In this document: piece by piece, positions 51,193-60,475 of the stretch
Layout: every line of letters begins with the position of its first letter
Numbering within the stretch: the first letter of the stretch is position 1
Assembly: GCF_026339995.1 (NCBI RefSeq)
Contig: NZ_JAPEPT010000003.1
Span: 620,001-684,000, forward strand
DNA length: 64,000 bases
Reading direction: 5' to 3'
From: Streptomyces sp. NBC_01481
GTDB taxonomy: Bacteria; Actinomycetota; Actinomycetes; Streptomycetales; Streptomycetaceae
Notes under the pieces: model-generated
The model's database searches: none
Told to the model about the DNA's origin: nothing
Seen by the model: only the letters and a program-made list of their open reading frames with translations
Position numbers and translations under genes: made by a program

Positions 51193-51270
51193 GGTGAGGT
51201 GGCTGCGGGTGGTGGTCTCAGCCTTGTCGCCTCCACGCGGGCTGAGACCACCGCCCGCGGCCACCTCACC
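51193..51270. terminator. 31-bp long hairpin between convergent operons
   Basis: The arms 51193-51223 and 51240-51270 match at 29 of 31 positions (GGTGAGGTGG ... CCACCTCACC) around a 16-base loop; the two mismatches are G-T type on one strand. It lies 58 bases from the end of the bacteriocin-export ABC gene and probably terminates that transcript. Confidence 0.7.
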
Positions 51271-51328
51271 GAACAACGCGGCATCGGGCACCGTCGCCGG
51301 TCCAGCCCGGTCCCGAACTGCTGTTGAA

Positions 51329-54220
51329 TCACGTCATCTGGCGCCGTACGAGTTCGTGAAGATGCCCGCCCGCATGGGCGAGCAGATCGGACGGCCGGCC
51401 CTGCTCCACGATCCGGCCGTCCGACATCACGATCACGCGGTCGGCGTCCATCACGGTCGAGAGCCGGTGGGCGATCACGACGCGGCTTGCGCTCAGGCGG
51501 CGGGTGGACTCGATCACGATGCGCTGGGCCTCGTTGTCCAGCGCACTCGTGGCCTCGTCGAAGAAGAGGATGCGGGGGCGGCGGACGATGGCCTGGGCGA
51601 TCATCAGGCGCTGGCGCTGGCCGCCCGATATCGCGCCGCCGCCCGCGATCATCGTGTGCAGGCCCATCGGCATGCGCCTGATGTCCTCGGCCAGGCCCGC
51701 CATCTCGGCCGCCTCCCAGGCCTCTTCCTGGGTGAAGGCCTCGGTGCCGCAGATGCAGTCCAGGATCGATCCGGTCAGCGGCTGTGCGTTCTGCAGGACG
51801 ACTCCGCACTGGCGGCGTACGGCGGCCTGGTCCAGGGCCGCCAAGTCCTGGCCGTCGTACAGGACACTGCCCGAGGTCGGCCGGTCGAAGCCGATGAGGA
51901 GGCGCAGCAGCGTCGACTTGCCGCAGCCGCTGGGGCCGACGATCGCCACGAACTCGCCCGGCCGCACCTGGAGGGACACGTCGTCGAGGACGAGCGGGCC
52001 GTCGTCGGCGTAGCGGAAGCTGAGCTTTCTGGTCTCGATCCCGCCGGACAGGGTGCCGGGCTGGGCGCTGGCCCCGCGGACCTCGGGGGCCTCGTCGAAG
52101 ACCGGCCTGATCTGCTCGAACATCGGCAGTGCGGCGGCGGACGACACCAGCACCCCCGACAGCTGGGTGACCGAGGTCAGCAGCATGGTCACGGAGGTGT
52201 TGAAGGTCAGGAACTCACCCGCCGACATGCTCCCGCGCGCGGGACCGGCCAGCAGCATGAACATGGTGAGCGAACAGAGCGGCAGATAGACCGCGTCGAG
52301 GACCGTCGTCAGGTTCTTGATCCGCCCCGCCCGCTGCTGGAGTTCCCGGGAGCGGGCGAACTCCCGCGCCCACGCGGCGTACGCGAAGCTCTCCGCCGCC
52401 GCGACCCGCAGCTTGGGCAGTCCGCGCAGGGTCTGGAAGGCCTGGTTGTTGAGTTTGTTGCCGAGTTCGACCAGCTCCCGCTGCCAGCGCAGCTGCCACA
52501 GTCCCATCCCGAGGAACACGGCTCCGATGACGACGAGCATGGCGATGGCCGTGAGCGCCAGCGGCACGCTGTAGCAGAGCAGCAGTACGAGGTTCATCCC
52601 GCCGACCGTGCCCGCCTGCAGGGCCACCGGGCCGATGCCGGAGAGCAGCCGCCGGACGGCGCTGACGCCCATCGCCGCACTGGCCAGCTCCCCGGTGGAT
52701 CGCTCGGTGAAGAACCTGGTCGGCAGCCGCAACAGCCGGTCCCACACAGCCGGTTGGAGCGCGCTCTCCATACGGCCCTCCATCCGCAGGACCGTGAGGT
52801 TCTGCAGCAGCATGAACGCGGCCGAGACGATGCCGGCGATCATCACGGCCAGGGCGACCTGGACGATGAGGCTCTTCTCGGCGGTCGGTACGTACACGCC
52901 GAGCACCTGGCCGGTCGCGATCGGCACCAGCGCGCCGAGGGCGACGGTCACCAGTCCGCCGATCGCCAGATTGCGTACGTCCGATGCGGCACCGCGCAGG
53001 CTGAAGCGAAGGAGGCGCCAGGGGGTCATGGGCCGTTCCGGCAGCGGGCGGTAGAACATCACGGCACGCGGCTCGAGTTCCTCCGCCTGGTTCTCGCCGA
53101 TCCGGATGCGCAGGCCGGAGGCCGGGTTCACCGCCTCGTAGCGGCCACGCCGCCACAGAAGGGCGACCGGGGCGCCGGACTTGGCCCAATGGCCTACCAG
53201 GGGACCGGTGTTCGTACGCCACCAGCGTCCCTCCAGCCGGACCGCGCGGGTACGGATCCGGGAGCCGGTCGCGATCCGCTCGACGGGACTGATGCGGTCG
53301 TTGACCGGGCCGCTCTTCGGCGGCTCGGTGAGCGTGATCCCGGCGGCTTCCGCGACGCGTCGGCAGACGGCGAAGGTCGCGTCGTCGTCGGCCCCGTCCG
53401 CTCCGGCGGAAGCCCGCCCGGCCCGCTCGGGCCTGCCGATGGAGGCCAGCAGCGCCTGGTCGGCTCGGGCCCGGACGGTCTCGCCCGCCTTGATGCCTGC
53501 GGCCGTACGGTCCTCGTGGGCGCGCTCAAGGGTTTCGATCCAGCGGTCCACCGCGGACAGCAGCCGGTACTGCTGGTTGACCATCTGCTGCCACAGTGCG
53601 GCGTCGACGAGCAGATCGCCCGCGGCCTGCGCGCTGTACATCGCGCCGTACTGGACACTGCCGGAAGGGACCGGCATCCACAGGATGTCGTCGTCGGCCA
53701 TGGCCTCGTCGGTGGCCCGGCCCTCCAGCGGAGCCTGGAACAGGACGCCGAGGCCACGTCCGGTGCCGAGGGCGAAGGCGTGCTCCAGCGGGGTCGGCGC
53801 CTCGTACCCCGTCTCGTACCCGGTCCCGTACCCCGTCTCGTACCCCGTCGGATACTGGGACCCGTACGCCGGGTACTCGCCGCTGTACTCCGGCCGGTAC
53901 AGCTCCCGCAGTGGGATCCGGCGCAGCAGACAGTCCTGCGAGGGCCTGCCGAGCAGGGTGTGCCGGGGGCCCTCGACCGGGCCCAGCAGCAGGGTGCCCG
54001 CTTCCAGGCGGCCGAGGAAGTGCCAGTGCCCCTGCTGGACGGCGTCGACCGCGAAGAGATCCAGGGTGCCGCCGACGACGAGCCACAGCACGTGCGGCCC
54101 CTCCAGCGGCAGACTGCGCAGGCCCGTGCAGTCGACGGGCGTGCCCAGGCCGCCCAGGGCATGGGTCACGGCGTCGCTCTCGCCCGGTCCCACGACCGCG
54201 GCCGGGTGAACGGATGCCAC
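51329..54220 (-). CDS. NHLM/NHLP bacteriocin-export ABC protein (permease/ATPase, no peptidase)
   Basis: A 963-residue half-transporter. The N-terminal ~380 residues form the variable soluble part of NHLM ABC2 proteins. Six membrane segments follow from about residue 410 (LAIGGLVTVALGALVPIATGQVLG onwards), then an ATPase with GPSGCGKSTLL, ISGGQRQRLMIAQAI and ILFFDEATSALD. About residues 125-142 carry a GYETGYGTGYETGY tandem repeat. GTG 54220 is one base after the upstream stop. It acts with the peptidase-type transporter and the HlyD-like protein to export the leader peptide encoded at 57675. It contains no C39 Cys/His. Confidence 0.9.
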   Translation of the reverse strand: MASVHPAAVVGPGESDAVTHALGGLGTPVDCTGLRSLPLEGPHVLWLVVGGTLDLFAVDAVQQGHWHFLGRLEAGTLLLGPVEGPRHTLLGRPSQDCLLRRIPLRELYRPEYSGEYPAYGSQYPTGYETGYGTGYETGYEAPTPLEHAFALGTGRGLGVLFQAPLEGRATDEAMADDDILWMPVPSGSVQYGAMYSAQAAGDLLVDAALWQQMVNQQYRLLSAVDRWIETLERAHEDRTAAGIKAGETVRARADQALLASIGRPERAGRASAGADGADDDATFAVCRRVAEAAGITLTEPPKSGPVNDRISPVERIATGSRIRTRAVRLEGRWWRTNTGPLVGHWAKSGAPVALLWRRGRYEAVNPASGLRIRIGENQAEELEPRAVMFYRPLPERPMTPWRLLRFSLRGAASDVRNLAIGGLVTVALGALVPIATGQVLGVYVPTAEKSLIVQVALAVMIAGIVSAAFMLLQNLTVLRMEGRMESALQPAVWDRLLRLPTRFFTERSTGELASAAMGVSAVRRLLSGIGPVALQAGTVGGMNLVLLLCYSVPLALTAIAMLVVIGAVFLGMGLWQLRWQRELVELGNKLNNQAFQTLRGLPKLRVAAAESFAYAAWAREFARSRELQQRAGRIKNLTTVLDAVYLPLCSLTMFMLLAGPARGSMSAGEFLTFNTSVTMLLTSVTQLSGVLVSSAAALPMFEQIRPVFDEAPEVRGASAQPGTLSGGIETRKLSFRYADDGPLVLDDVSLQVRPGEFVAIVGPSGCGKSTLLRLLIGFDRPTSGSVLYDGQDLAALDQAAVRRQCGVVLQNAQPLTGSILDCICGTEAFTQEEAWEAAEMAGLAEDIRRMPMGLHTMIAGGGAISGGQRQRLMIAQAIVRRPRILFFDEATSALDNEAQRIVIESTRRLSASRVVIAHRLSTVMDADRVIVMSDGRIVEQGRPSDLLAHAGGHLHELVRRQMT
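53800..53860 (-). repeat. Short tandem repeat encoding GY(E/G)T units
   Basis: Four successive 12-base units in the ABC gene encode TGYETGYGTGYETGYE. On the plus strand the unit resembles CGTACCCCGTCT. The number of units may vary between strains. Confidence 0.65.
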
Positions 54221-54221
54221 G

Positions 54222-56492
54222 TCAGTGCTCCTTGACCAGCTGGGCGTACGCGCCCCCGGCGGCCACCAGGTCCTCGTGACGGCCGCGTTCGACGACCGAA
54301 CCGTGGTCGAGCACCACGATCTCGTCGCTGTCGCGCACCGTGCTCAGCCGGTGGGCGATGACGACGCAGGCACACCCGCGGCGCCGCAGATTGTCGATGA
54401 TGATCCGCTCGGTCTCGGCGTCCAGGGCGCTCGTCACCTCGTCGAGCACCAGAATGCTGGGCCGCCGCACCAGTGCCCGGGCGATCTCGAGTCGCTGCCG
54501 CTGCCCGCCGGAGAAGTTGCGGCCGTCCTGCTCGACCCTGCTGTGGATGCCGTCGGGACGCCGTGCGATCACGTCGTAGAGTGCCGCGTCCTTCAGGGCG
54601 GTGACGACGGCGTCGTCCGCTATCGAGGGGTCCCACAGCGCCACGTTGTCCCGGACGGTGCCCTCGAAGAGGAAGACGTCCTGGTCGACGAAGGAGACCG
54701 ATGCGGCAAGCGAGCTGCGGGAGATGTCCTCGAGTCGCTGCCCGTCGATGCGGATCGTCCCCTCCCACGGGCTGTACAGACCGGAGATCAACCGCGAGAC
54801 GGTGGACTTGCCGCTGCCGGACCCGCCGACGAGCGCGACCTGCCGGCCGGGTCCGACCGTCAGGGAGAAGTCGCTGAGCAGCGGCTTGTCGAGCGGGCTG
54901 TAGCCGAAGGTGATGTTCTCCAGGGACACATGGCCCTTCAGCCTGCGTGTACGCGCGTCGGTCTCCCGGCGCGAGTAGAGCGAGTCCACGGGGAAGCTCT
55001 CGACGTCCTTGAGGCGGGCCACGTCGGCGGCGAAGTCCTGGATTCTGCCCGCGACGCCGTTGAGGCGTGTGATGGGCGCGGTGAAGCGGGTCACCAGCGC
55101 CTGGAAGGCGACGAGCAGACCGATCGAGATATGGCCCTCCACGGCCCGCAGACCGCCGATCCACAGGATCAGCGCGCTGTTGACTGTCGCGAGGGTCGGC
55201 GCGACGACGGCCAGGAACGCGCTCGGCACGCCGAGCCGCTGCTGTTCCTCCAGTGTGGTCGCGTGCTGGCCCGCCCAGCGGCGGAAGTATCCGCTCTCGC
55301 CGCCGGTGGCCTTCATGGTCTCGATGAGCTGAAGACCGGTGTACGAGGTGTTGGTCAGCCTGGCGCTGTCGGCGCGCAGCTTCTGGGTGTGGGTGGCCCG
55401 CAGCCTGATCACGATGCGCATCGCGACCACGTTGAGCAGGGCGATCCCTATGCCGATGACGGTGAGTTGAGGGTCGTACGTCCACAGCAGGAGGGCGTAG
55501 AGGATCACGACGACGCCGTCCACGCCCGCCGCGGCGAGGTCCCGGGCGAGTGTTTCGGCGACCGCGTCGTTGGACTGGAGGCGCTGGACCAGATCGGCCG
55601 GGCTGCGCTGCGCGAAGAAGGTGACCGGCAGCCGCAGCAGGTGCCGCAGGAACCGGGCGCTGCTGAGCGTGGACGAGATGATGCGGCCGCGCAGCAGGTT
55701 CGCCTGTTGCAGTCCGGTCAGCACCGCGGTCAGCGCCACCATCGCCGCCATCGACGCGAACAGCGGTCCGAGCAGCGAGGTCTGATTGCCGATCAGGAAC
55801 ATGTCGATGTACGTACGGCTCAGCGCGGGCACCGCCGCGCCGACCGCGACGAGCAGCAGGCTCGCCAGCAGCGCCGCGAGCAGGGTGCCCGTCGTGCCGC
55901 GCAGCCTCGCGGGCATCGCGCGCATGATCCCGGGCTTGCGGCCGCCGCGGCGGAAGCTGCCGGAGGGCTCGAAGATCAGGGCGACACCGGTGAAGCTGGT
56001 GTCGAAGTCCTCCGTCGCCACGAAGCGGCGGCCCTTGTCGGGGTCGTTGATGTGCACGCCCCGGCGGCCGAACCGCCCGCCCATGCCGTCGTAGACGACA
56101 TAGTGGTTGAACTCCCAGAACAGGATCGCGGGCGCCCGCATCTCGGCGAGTGCCGCGGGTTCCATCTGCATGCCCGTGGCCTGCAGTCCGTAACTGCGCG
56201 CGGCCTTGAGGATGTTGCTGGCCCGCGAACCGTCCCGCGAGACTCCGCACGCGATCCGCAGTTCCTCCAGCGGCACATGCCGTCCGTAGTGCGCGAGCAC
56301 CATGGCGAGCGAGGCGGCGCCGCACTCCAGAGCCTCCATCTGGAGCACGGTCGGCGTGCGAACGGTCTTCTGCTTTACCCGCTTCTTGGGCTTGGGCGCT
56401 CCCCGGCGAGCGCCGCCACGTCGCGGAGCGGGCGCGCTCTCCGGGCGGTGCCGGCCTCGGCCCGCCGACGGCAGTTGCTGCTGCGTGGTCAT
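54222..56492 (-). CDS. NHLP bacteriocin-export ABC transporter with C39 peptidase (peptidase/permease/ATPase)
   Basis: A 756-residue AMS-type transporter. After a basic tail, a C39 peptidase (about 45-175) has the catalytic Cys in LQMEALECGAASLAMVLAHYG, the His in FNHYVVYDG and the Asp in HINDPDKG. Six membrane segments and an ATPase follow with GGSGSGKST, FSGGQRQRLEIARAL and ILVLDEVTSALD. It cleaves Gly-Gly leaders while exporting the peptide. The ATG overlaps the HlyD-like stop (ATGA) and its stop is one base from the next gene, so all three are cotranscribed. Confidence 0.93.
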   Translation of the reverse strand: MTTQQQLPSAGRGRHRPESAPAPRRGGARRGAPKPKKRVKQKTVRTPTVLQMEALECGAASLAMVLAHYGRHVPLEELRIACGVSRDGSRASNILKAARSYGLQATGMQMEPAALAEMRAPAILFWEFNHYVVYDGMGGRFGRRGVHINDPDKGRRFVATEDFDTSFTGVALIFEPSGSFRRGGRKPGIMRAMPARLRGTTGTLLAALLASLLLVAVGAAVPALSRTYIDMFLIGNQTSLLGPLFASMAAMVALTAVLTGLQQANLLRGRIISSTLSSARFLRHLLRLPVTFFAQRSPADLVQRLQSNDAVAETLARDLAAAGVDGVVVILYALLLWTYDPQLTVIGIGIALLNVVAMRIVIRLRATHTQKLRADSARLTNTSYTGLQLIETMKATGGESGYFRRWAGQHATTLEEQQRLGVPSAFLAVVAPTLATVNSALILWIGGLRAVEGHISIGLLVAFQALVTRFTAPITRLNGVAGRIQDFAADVARLKDVESFPVDSLYSRRETDARTRRLKGHVSLENITFGYSPLDKPLLSDFSLTVGPGRQVALVGGSGSGKSTVSRLISGLYSPWEGTIRIDGQRLEDISRSSLAASVSFVDQDVFLFEGTVRDNVALWDPSIADDAVVTALKDAALYDVIARRPDGIHSRVEQDGRNFSGGQRQRLEIARALVRRPSILVLDEVTSALDAETERIIIDNLRRRGCACVVIAHRLSTVRDSDEIVVLDHGSVVERGRHEDLVAAGGAYAQLVKEH

Positions 56493-57295
56493 GGAAGCAG
56501 CCAATCGATCGGATGCTGCTGGGCCAGGCGGACGGAACCGGTGGCCAGGGTCATGGAGTCCACGGCGTACGGAGGGCCCTGCGAAGTGGACCAGGAGTAG
56601 CCGGACTTGGTGCCCGACGACGCATCGAGCCTGACCAGGACCTCGACGGGCTGGCCCGCCTTGGAGAACTGCTCGCCCAGCTGGCTGCTGCCGAGAAAGC
56701 CGGTGATCCGCTGCCGGGTCTGGGCGGTCCGGCCGACCGCCTTCACCCGGCCGCGCAGCACTCCGTACTGCTGTGTGGGCACCGACTGGACCGTGAGATC
56801 CACCGTCGCACCCACGCGCACGGGGGACGCGCTGTCGGCAGGGACATACAGAACCGCCATCAGGGGGTCGTCGGCCTTCTCGACGCGTTCGACGGCCGCC
56901 ATGTCCGCTCCGGTGGTGACCACCGAGCCGATCGTGGTGACCAGCGCTGTCAGCCGGCCCGCGGCGATAGTACGGACGACGGTGCTGCCCTGGGCCGTAC
57001 GGACCTTCACCAGGGGAGCGTTGGCGGGAACCCTCGCGCCCTCTTCGGCAAGCACCTCGGTGACCTGGCCCGAGACGGGGCTCTGCAGGACATAGCTGCC
57101 CTGGGCGTGTGTGAGGATTCCGGGCGCGCGAAGGGTCGAGGTCACGGTGCCGGTCGCGGCCCATACGGCCGCGGCGATCATGACGACGACCGTGACGGCG
57201 AGGACAAGCCGGCCGCGCGGCCGGGCGAAACGCACCGGCAGATCGATTTCCTCGGGCGACTGGAGTTTGGAAAGGGCCTGTTGGCGGAACTGCAC
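56489..57295 (-). CDS. NHLM bacteriocin system HlyD-like secretion protein
   Basis: A 268-residue membrane-fusion-type protein: VQFRQQALSKLQSPEEIDLPVRFARPRG, one membrane helix (LVLAVTVVVMIAAAVWAATG), then the lipoyl-like barrel (ILTHAQGSYVLQSPVSGQVTEVLAEEGARVPANAPL). GTG 57295 is chosen because GAGGA lies six bases before it; an in-frame GTG at 57301 overlaps that site. It connects the ABC transporter with the outside. First of three overlapping genes; the precursor peptide gene is 138 bases upstream. Confidence 0.9.
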   Translation of the reverse strand: MQFRQQALSKLQSPEEIDLPVRFARPRGRLVLAVTVVVMIAAAVWAATGTVTSTLRAPGILTHAQGSYVLQSPVSGQVTEVLAEEGARVPANAPLVKVRTAQGSTVVRTIAAGRLTALVTTIGSVVTTGADMAAVERVEKADDPLMAVLYVPADSASPVRVGATVDLTVQSVPTQQYGVLRGRVKAVGRTAQTRQRITGFLGSSQLGEQFSKAGQPVEVLVRLDASSGTKSGYSWSTSQGPPYAVDSMTLATGSVRLAQQHPIDWLLP

Positions 57296-57438
57296 GGACA
57301 CTCCTCGGGGGGCGGCGACCGAATGCCCCGGACCCGTGGGGGATCCGGGGCACGTGGCCCGGCCGGTCGACAGGGAGGGGAAGCCGACTTGCCGTAGTCA
57401 CCGCAACTGCCTGTGCCGCCCGGCGGCACAGAACCGGC

Positions 57439-57675
57439 TCAGAGACCGGCGGCCAGGCCCGTGATGCCGGAGGTGTTCAGGCCGGTGACGCCCTCGGCGG
57501 TACCGACCAGGGAGCCGACGGTGCCGGACGCGGCGTCGACGATGCCGGAGACGGGGACGAGCGAGTCGGCGGTGCCGAGGACGGCGCCCGCGGCCTGGCC
57601 CACCAGGCCGCCGGACACGTTGTCCAGGTCGGCGTCGGAGATTACCTGGGTCTCAACCTGGGGGGTGGAGTTCAT
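57439..57675 (-). CDS. Gly-Gly leader precursor peptide of the bacteriocin-export locus
   Basis: A 78-residue precursor. The leader MNSTPQVETQVISDADLDNV ends in SGG, the typical double-glycine C39 cleavage site with acidic/hydrophobic positions upstream. The 55-residue core has no Cys and few charged residues and is rich in Gly, Ala, Val, Leu, Ser and Thr, with repeated small-x3-small spacing (VGQAAGAVLG, GSLVGTAEGVTG). It may form a membrane-active helix. GAAGGGAAG lies eight bases before ATG 57675. No lanthipeptide or other modification gene is next to it, although automatic annotation may call such peptides type A2 lantipeptides. Confidence 0.85.
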   Translation of the reverse strand: MNSTPQVETQVISDADLDNVSGGLVGQAAGAVLGTADSLVPVSGIVDAASGTVGSLVGTAEGVTGLNTSGITGLAAGL

Positions 57676-58281
57676 GATGAGCTTCCCTTCGCATGGCTAA
57701 CTCGAATTTCTGCGACCGGGTCTTTCGACTCTCCCGCAGTGCGAAGGATCAAAGCACGCAGGCGTGTTGCGCAGCTAATCGGACAGCGTCGGATCAAGGC
57801 GCTTCCGGTCCGCTGAATTACGTCGCGTGCACGGTCGTCCATGGGTTGGTGCCATCTTCTTCACGTATTCGCCGCGCCTCAATTCCGATGCCCGGGTGCC
57901 TCCTTGGCCGAGGGGAGGACATTCCGCACCAAACAACGGACCAGCAGGTCAGCGCCGGGTTGCGGCGCCGGGGACTGTGTGGCGCCTGGGTATTCGGTGT
58001 GCAGATTCACCGAAGAACGCTTCCTCGTGTCAGGTGGTGCGTGCACCGCCGACGTCCATGTGTAGGGAGTGTTTCCTTCGGGTGTTCACAGGGTGTTCAG
58101 CGCTGCAATCGGCACGGCATTACGGGGGAAATGGTCCGGCCCCCGGTAGAAGCGGAGATAACCGTATAACGGAGGTGCGCCCGACGCGAGCGGAATGGTC
58201 GATTCCGGCGTATACCACGGCGTTTGGCGGTACTCGACCGGGCTTGGGCCATTGACGTCTGACGGCACGTCAGGAACGGTG
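57676..58281. other. 606-bp intergenic region with no recognised gene
   Basis: Noticeably less GC-rich than the surroundings. It lies between divergent genes (peptide precursor and GH5), so it must hold both promoters. I could not assign -10/-35 boxes with confidence and saw no coding homology. Confidence 0.4.
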
Positions 58282-60150
58282 ATGGGCATGGCGATGATGC
58301 GTGCGCGTCTGATCGGTCTGCTCGCCCTCATGACCGCGCCCCTGACCACCGGGGGCACCACGTCCGCCGCCGCGACCCCGCCCGGCTCGCTCTGGTTCGA
58401 CGAGCAGGCCGCCGCCGCGTTCACGGTCGACCACGGCCGCTTCACCGACGGGCTCGGCCGCGAGGTGGTGCTGCGCGGATACAACGTCTCCGGCGAGACC
58501 AAGCTGGAGGAGAACGGCGGACTGCCCTTCGCGTCCGTCGCCGACGCCGAGAAGTCCGCGACAGCCCTGCGCACGCTCGGCGGCGCCAACAGCGTCCGCT
58601 TCCTGCTGTCCTGGGCCCATGCCGAACCCGTCCGCGGCCAGGTGGACAGCGCCTATCTCGCCGCCGTCACCGCGCAGATGCGCGCCTTCCTCGCCGCCGG
58701 CATCCGCGTCTACCCCGACTTCCACCAGGACCTGTACTCGCGGTATCTGTTCAACCCGGGCAGCTGGTACACCGGCGACGGCGCCCCCAAGTGGGCGGTC
58801 GAGGCCGGCGGCTATCCACGGGAGTCCTGCGGGATCTGCCTCTTCTGGGGCCAGAACATCACCCAGAACGAGGCCGTGAAGCGGGCGGCGTACGACTTCT
58901 GGCACAACCGCGGCGGTGTCCAGGACGCCTTCCTCGCGACCGCCCGGACCACCATGGCCTACCTTGCCGACCACCTCACCGACGCGGAGTTCGCGGCCGT
59001 CGCGGGCTTCGACCCGTACAACGAACCGCACGCGGGCTCGTACGACACCGGCCAGACCAGCCGCACGTGGGAGCGCGACCTGCTCTGGCCCTTCTACGAG
59101 AAGTTCCGCGCCCGCATGGACGCTGCTGGATGGCAGTCCAAGCCCGTCTTCGTGGAACCGAACCTCTTCTGGAATGCCAACCTCTCCTTCCAGAAGCAGG
59201 AGGGCGGCCTCCTCGACGCGGGCACCCTCGGCCCGCGCTATGCCTTCAACACCCACTTCTACGACCAGAAGGCCATCTCCGGAATCTTCATGTGGGGCAA
59301 GGCCGCCGACGGGCAGTACGCGCGCGACTTCGGCACCGTCCGGGACCGCGCGGCGGGCGCGGGAACGGCGGCGGTCGTCAGCGAGTTCGGCCATCCCCTG
59401 ACCGGAACGGTCTCCGACAAGGCCCCGACCGTCTACAAGGCGATGTACCAGGCCCTGGACTCCCGGCTGCCGGGCGCCTCCTGGTGGTCCCGGCCACAGG
59501 ACTCGGGCCCGGTCCTGTCCGGTACGCAATGGCAGTGGGACATCTACAACGGCCGCCACCACGAGCTGATGAACGGCAACCCCGACAAGGTCCGCACCAC
59601 CGGCGACGCCTGGAACGACGAGGACCTCTCCGCCGTACGCCTCGACGACTCCGGGACGCCGGTCCTGCGGCAGGACGCCAGACTGCTCGACCGCCTCTAC
59701 CCCAGCGCCACCGCGGGCCGCGCCCTCGCCTTCACGTACGAGGACCGCTCACGGGACGGATCGGCCACCCTCACCTGGAATCCCGTGCCGAAGTCGCTCC
59801 CGCGCGTCCAAGAGCTCGTCGGCTCCGGGCAGTACGGCCTCCTGCTGTGGCGCTCGGACGGCGGCTCGGCCCCCACTGAACTCCACCTCCCGGCCTCCTT
59901 CGAGACCGCCCGGACCACCGTCGTCTCCGACCTCGGCACGGTCAGCGGCCTGCCGTCGTACGGGTCGGATGTGCCGATCGCGGTGGCCCCGGAACCGGGC
60001 GGAACAGGCAGCCGCCGCCTGCTGCTCACGGCCGGGAGCGCCGACGCCCTGCACTACGCGCTCGTCACCAACGGGGCGACGGCGCCCTCGGCGGAGCTAC
60101 TGAGTGCGGCGCGGGCGGAACTGGCGGGGTGGGCGGCGGGGCTCGACTGA
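58282..60150 (+). CDS. Secreted glycoside hydrolase family 5 (endoglycoceramidase-like)
   Basis: A 622-residue secreted GH5 enzyme. A Sec signal (MRARLIGLLALMTAPLTTGGTTSAAA) precedes FTDGLGREVVLRGYNVSGETK, the usual start of endoglycoceramidase-related GH5 proteins. SVRFLLSWAHAEPVRGQVD and YPDFHQDLYSRYLF fit that group. The acid/base Glu is in GFDPYNEPHAG (about residue 250) and the nucleophile in AAVVSEFGHP (about residue 367). A C-terminal beta domain follows. Several ATGs lie close together; ATG 58282 has AGGAA five bases before it. The substrate is probably a glycolipid or beta-glucan. Confidence 0.87.
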   Translation: MGMAMMRARLIGLLALMTAPLTTGGTTSAAATPPGSLWFDEQAAAAFTVDHGRFTDGLGREVVLRGYNVSGETKLEENGGLPFASVADAEKSATALRTLGGANSVRFLLSWAHAEPVRGQVDSAYLAAVTAQMRAFLAAGIRVYPDFHQDLYSRYLFNPGSWYTGDGAPKWAVEAGGYPRESCGICLFWGQNITQNEAVKRAAYDFWHNRGGVQDAFLATARTTMAYLADHLTDAEFAAVAGFDPYNEPHAGSYDTGQTSRTWERDLLWPFYEKFRARMDAAGWQSKPVFVEPNLFWNANLSFQKQEGGLLDAGTLGPRYAFNTHFYDQKAISGIFMWGKAADGQYARDFGTVRDRAAGAGTAAVVSEFGHPLTGTVSDKAPTVYKAMYQALDSRLPGASWWSRPQDSGPVLSGTQWQWDIYNGRHHELMNGNPDKVRTTGDAWNDEDLSAVRLDDSGTPVLRQDARLLDRLYPSATAGRALAFTYEDRSRDGSATLTWNPVPKSLPRVQELVGSGQYGLLLWRSDGGSAPTELHLPASFETARTTVVSDLGTVSGLPSYGSDVPIAVAPEPGGTGSRRLLLTAGSADALHYALVTNGATAPSAELLSAARAELAGWAAGLD

Positions 60151-60475
60151 GGCTCGCCTCAATCACTCCTCGCCCCGAAGCCTGCCCAGTTGCAATTTCA
60201 GGTACGCAACGCACCTCTTTGCTGGGCAACAGACCTTGTTCGGCAGCTCCCTTGCTTGCTCCACTGCTGGTGGACCGTTCCTCGGCCACCCGTCCCTGAT
60301 CCTCAACAGCGCTCATACACGTCGGCTGGGAACCGAGTAGTACCCATTCCGATCCGAATCGAATTCACCGCGTTCGGCAACAAGGGCTTCAGCTTCTCCC
60401 ACAGCCTGGAGAACGCCGCCGGCAACGTCCTAACCGGCATATAGCATCGGCGCAGAACAGCCTTGGAGGACTTGC
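60151..60475. other. 325-bp intergenic region with a possible 3' coding scrap
   Basis: At 60345-60444 a frame reads IPIRIEFTAFGNKGFSFSHS and ends LTGI and a stop. This has a coding feel but no start or homology known to me. Otherwise only the leader of the next gene (GGAGGA at 60465-60470) is identifiable. Confidence 0.35.

Noticed and set aside
57439-57675. Calling the small peptide a lanthipeptide
   Set aside because: The core has no cysteine and no lanthionine synthetase is present, so lanthionine rings are impossible.
57693-58255. Open frames of 140-158 codons between the peptide gene and GH5
   Set aside because: No ribosome sites, no recognisable domain and atypical codon use; treated as non-coding.
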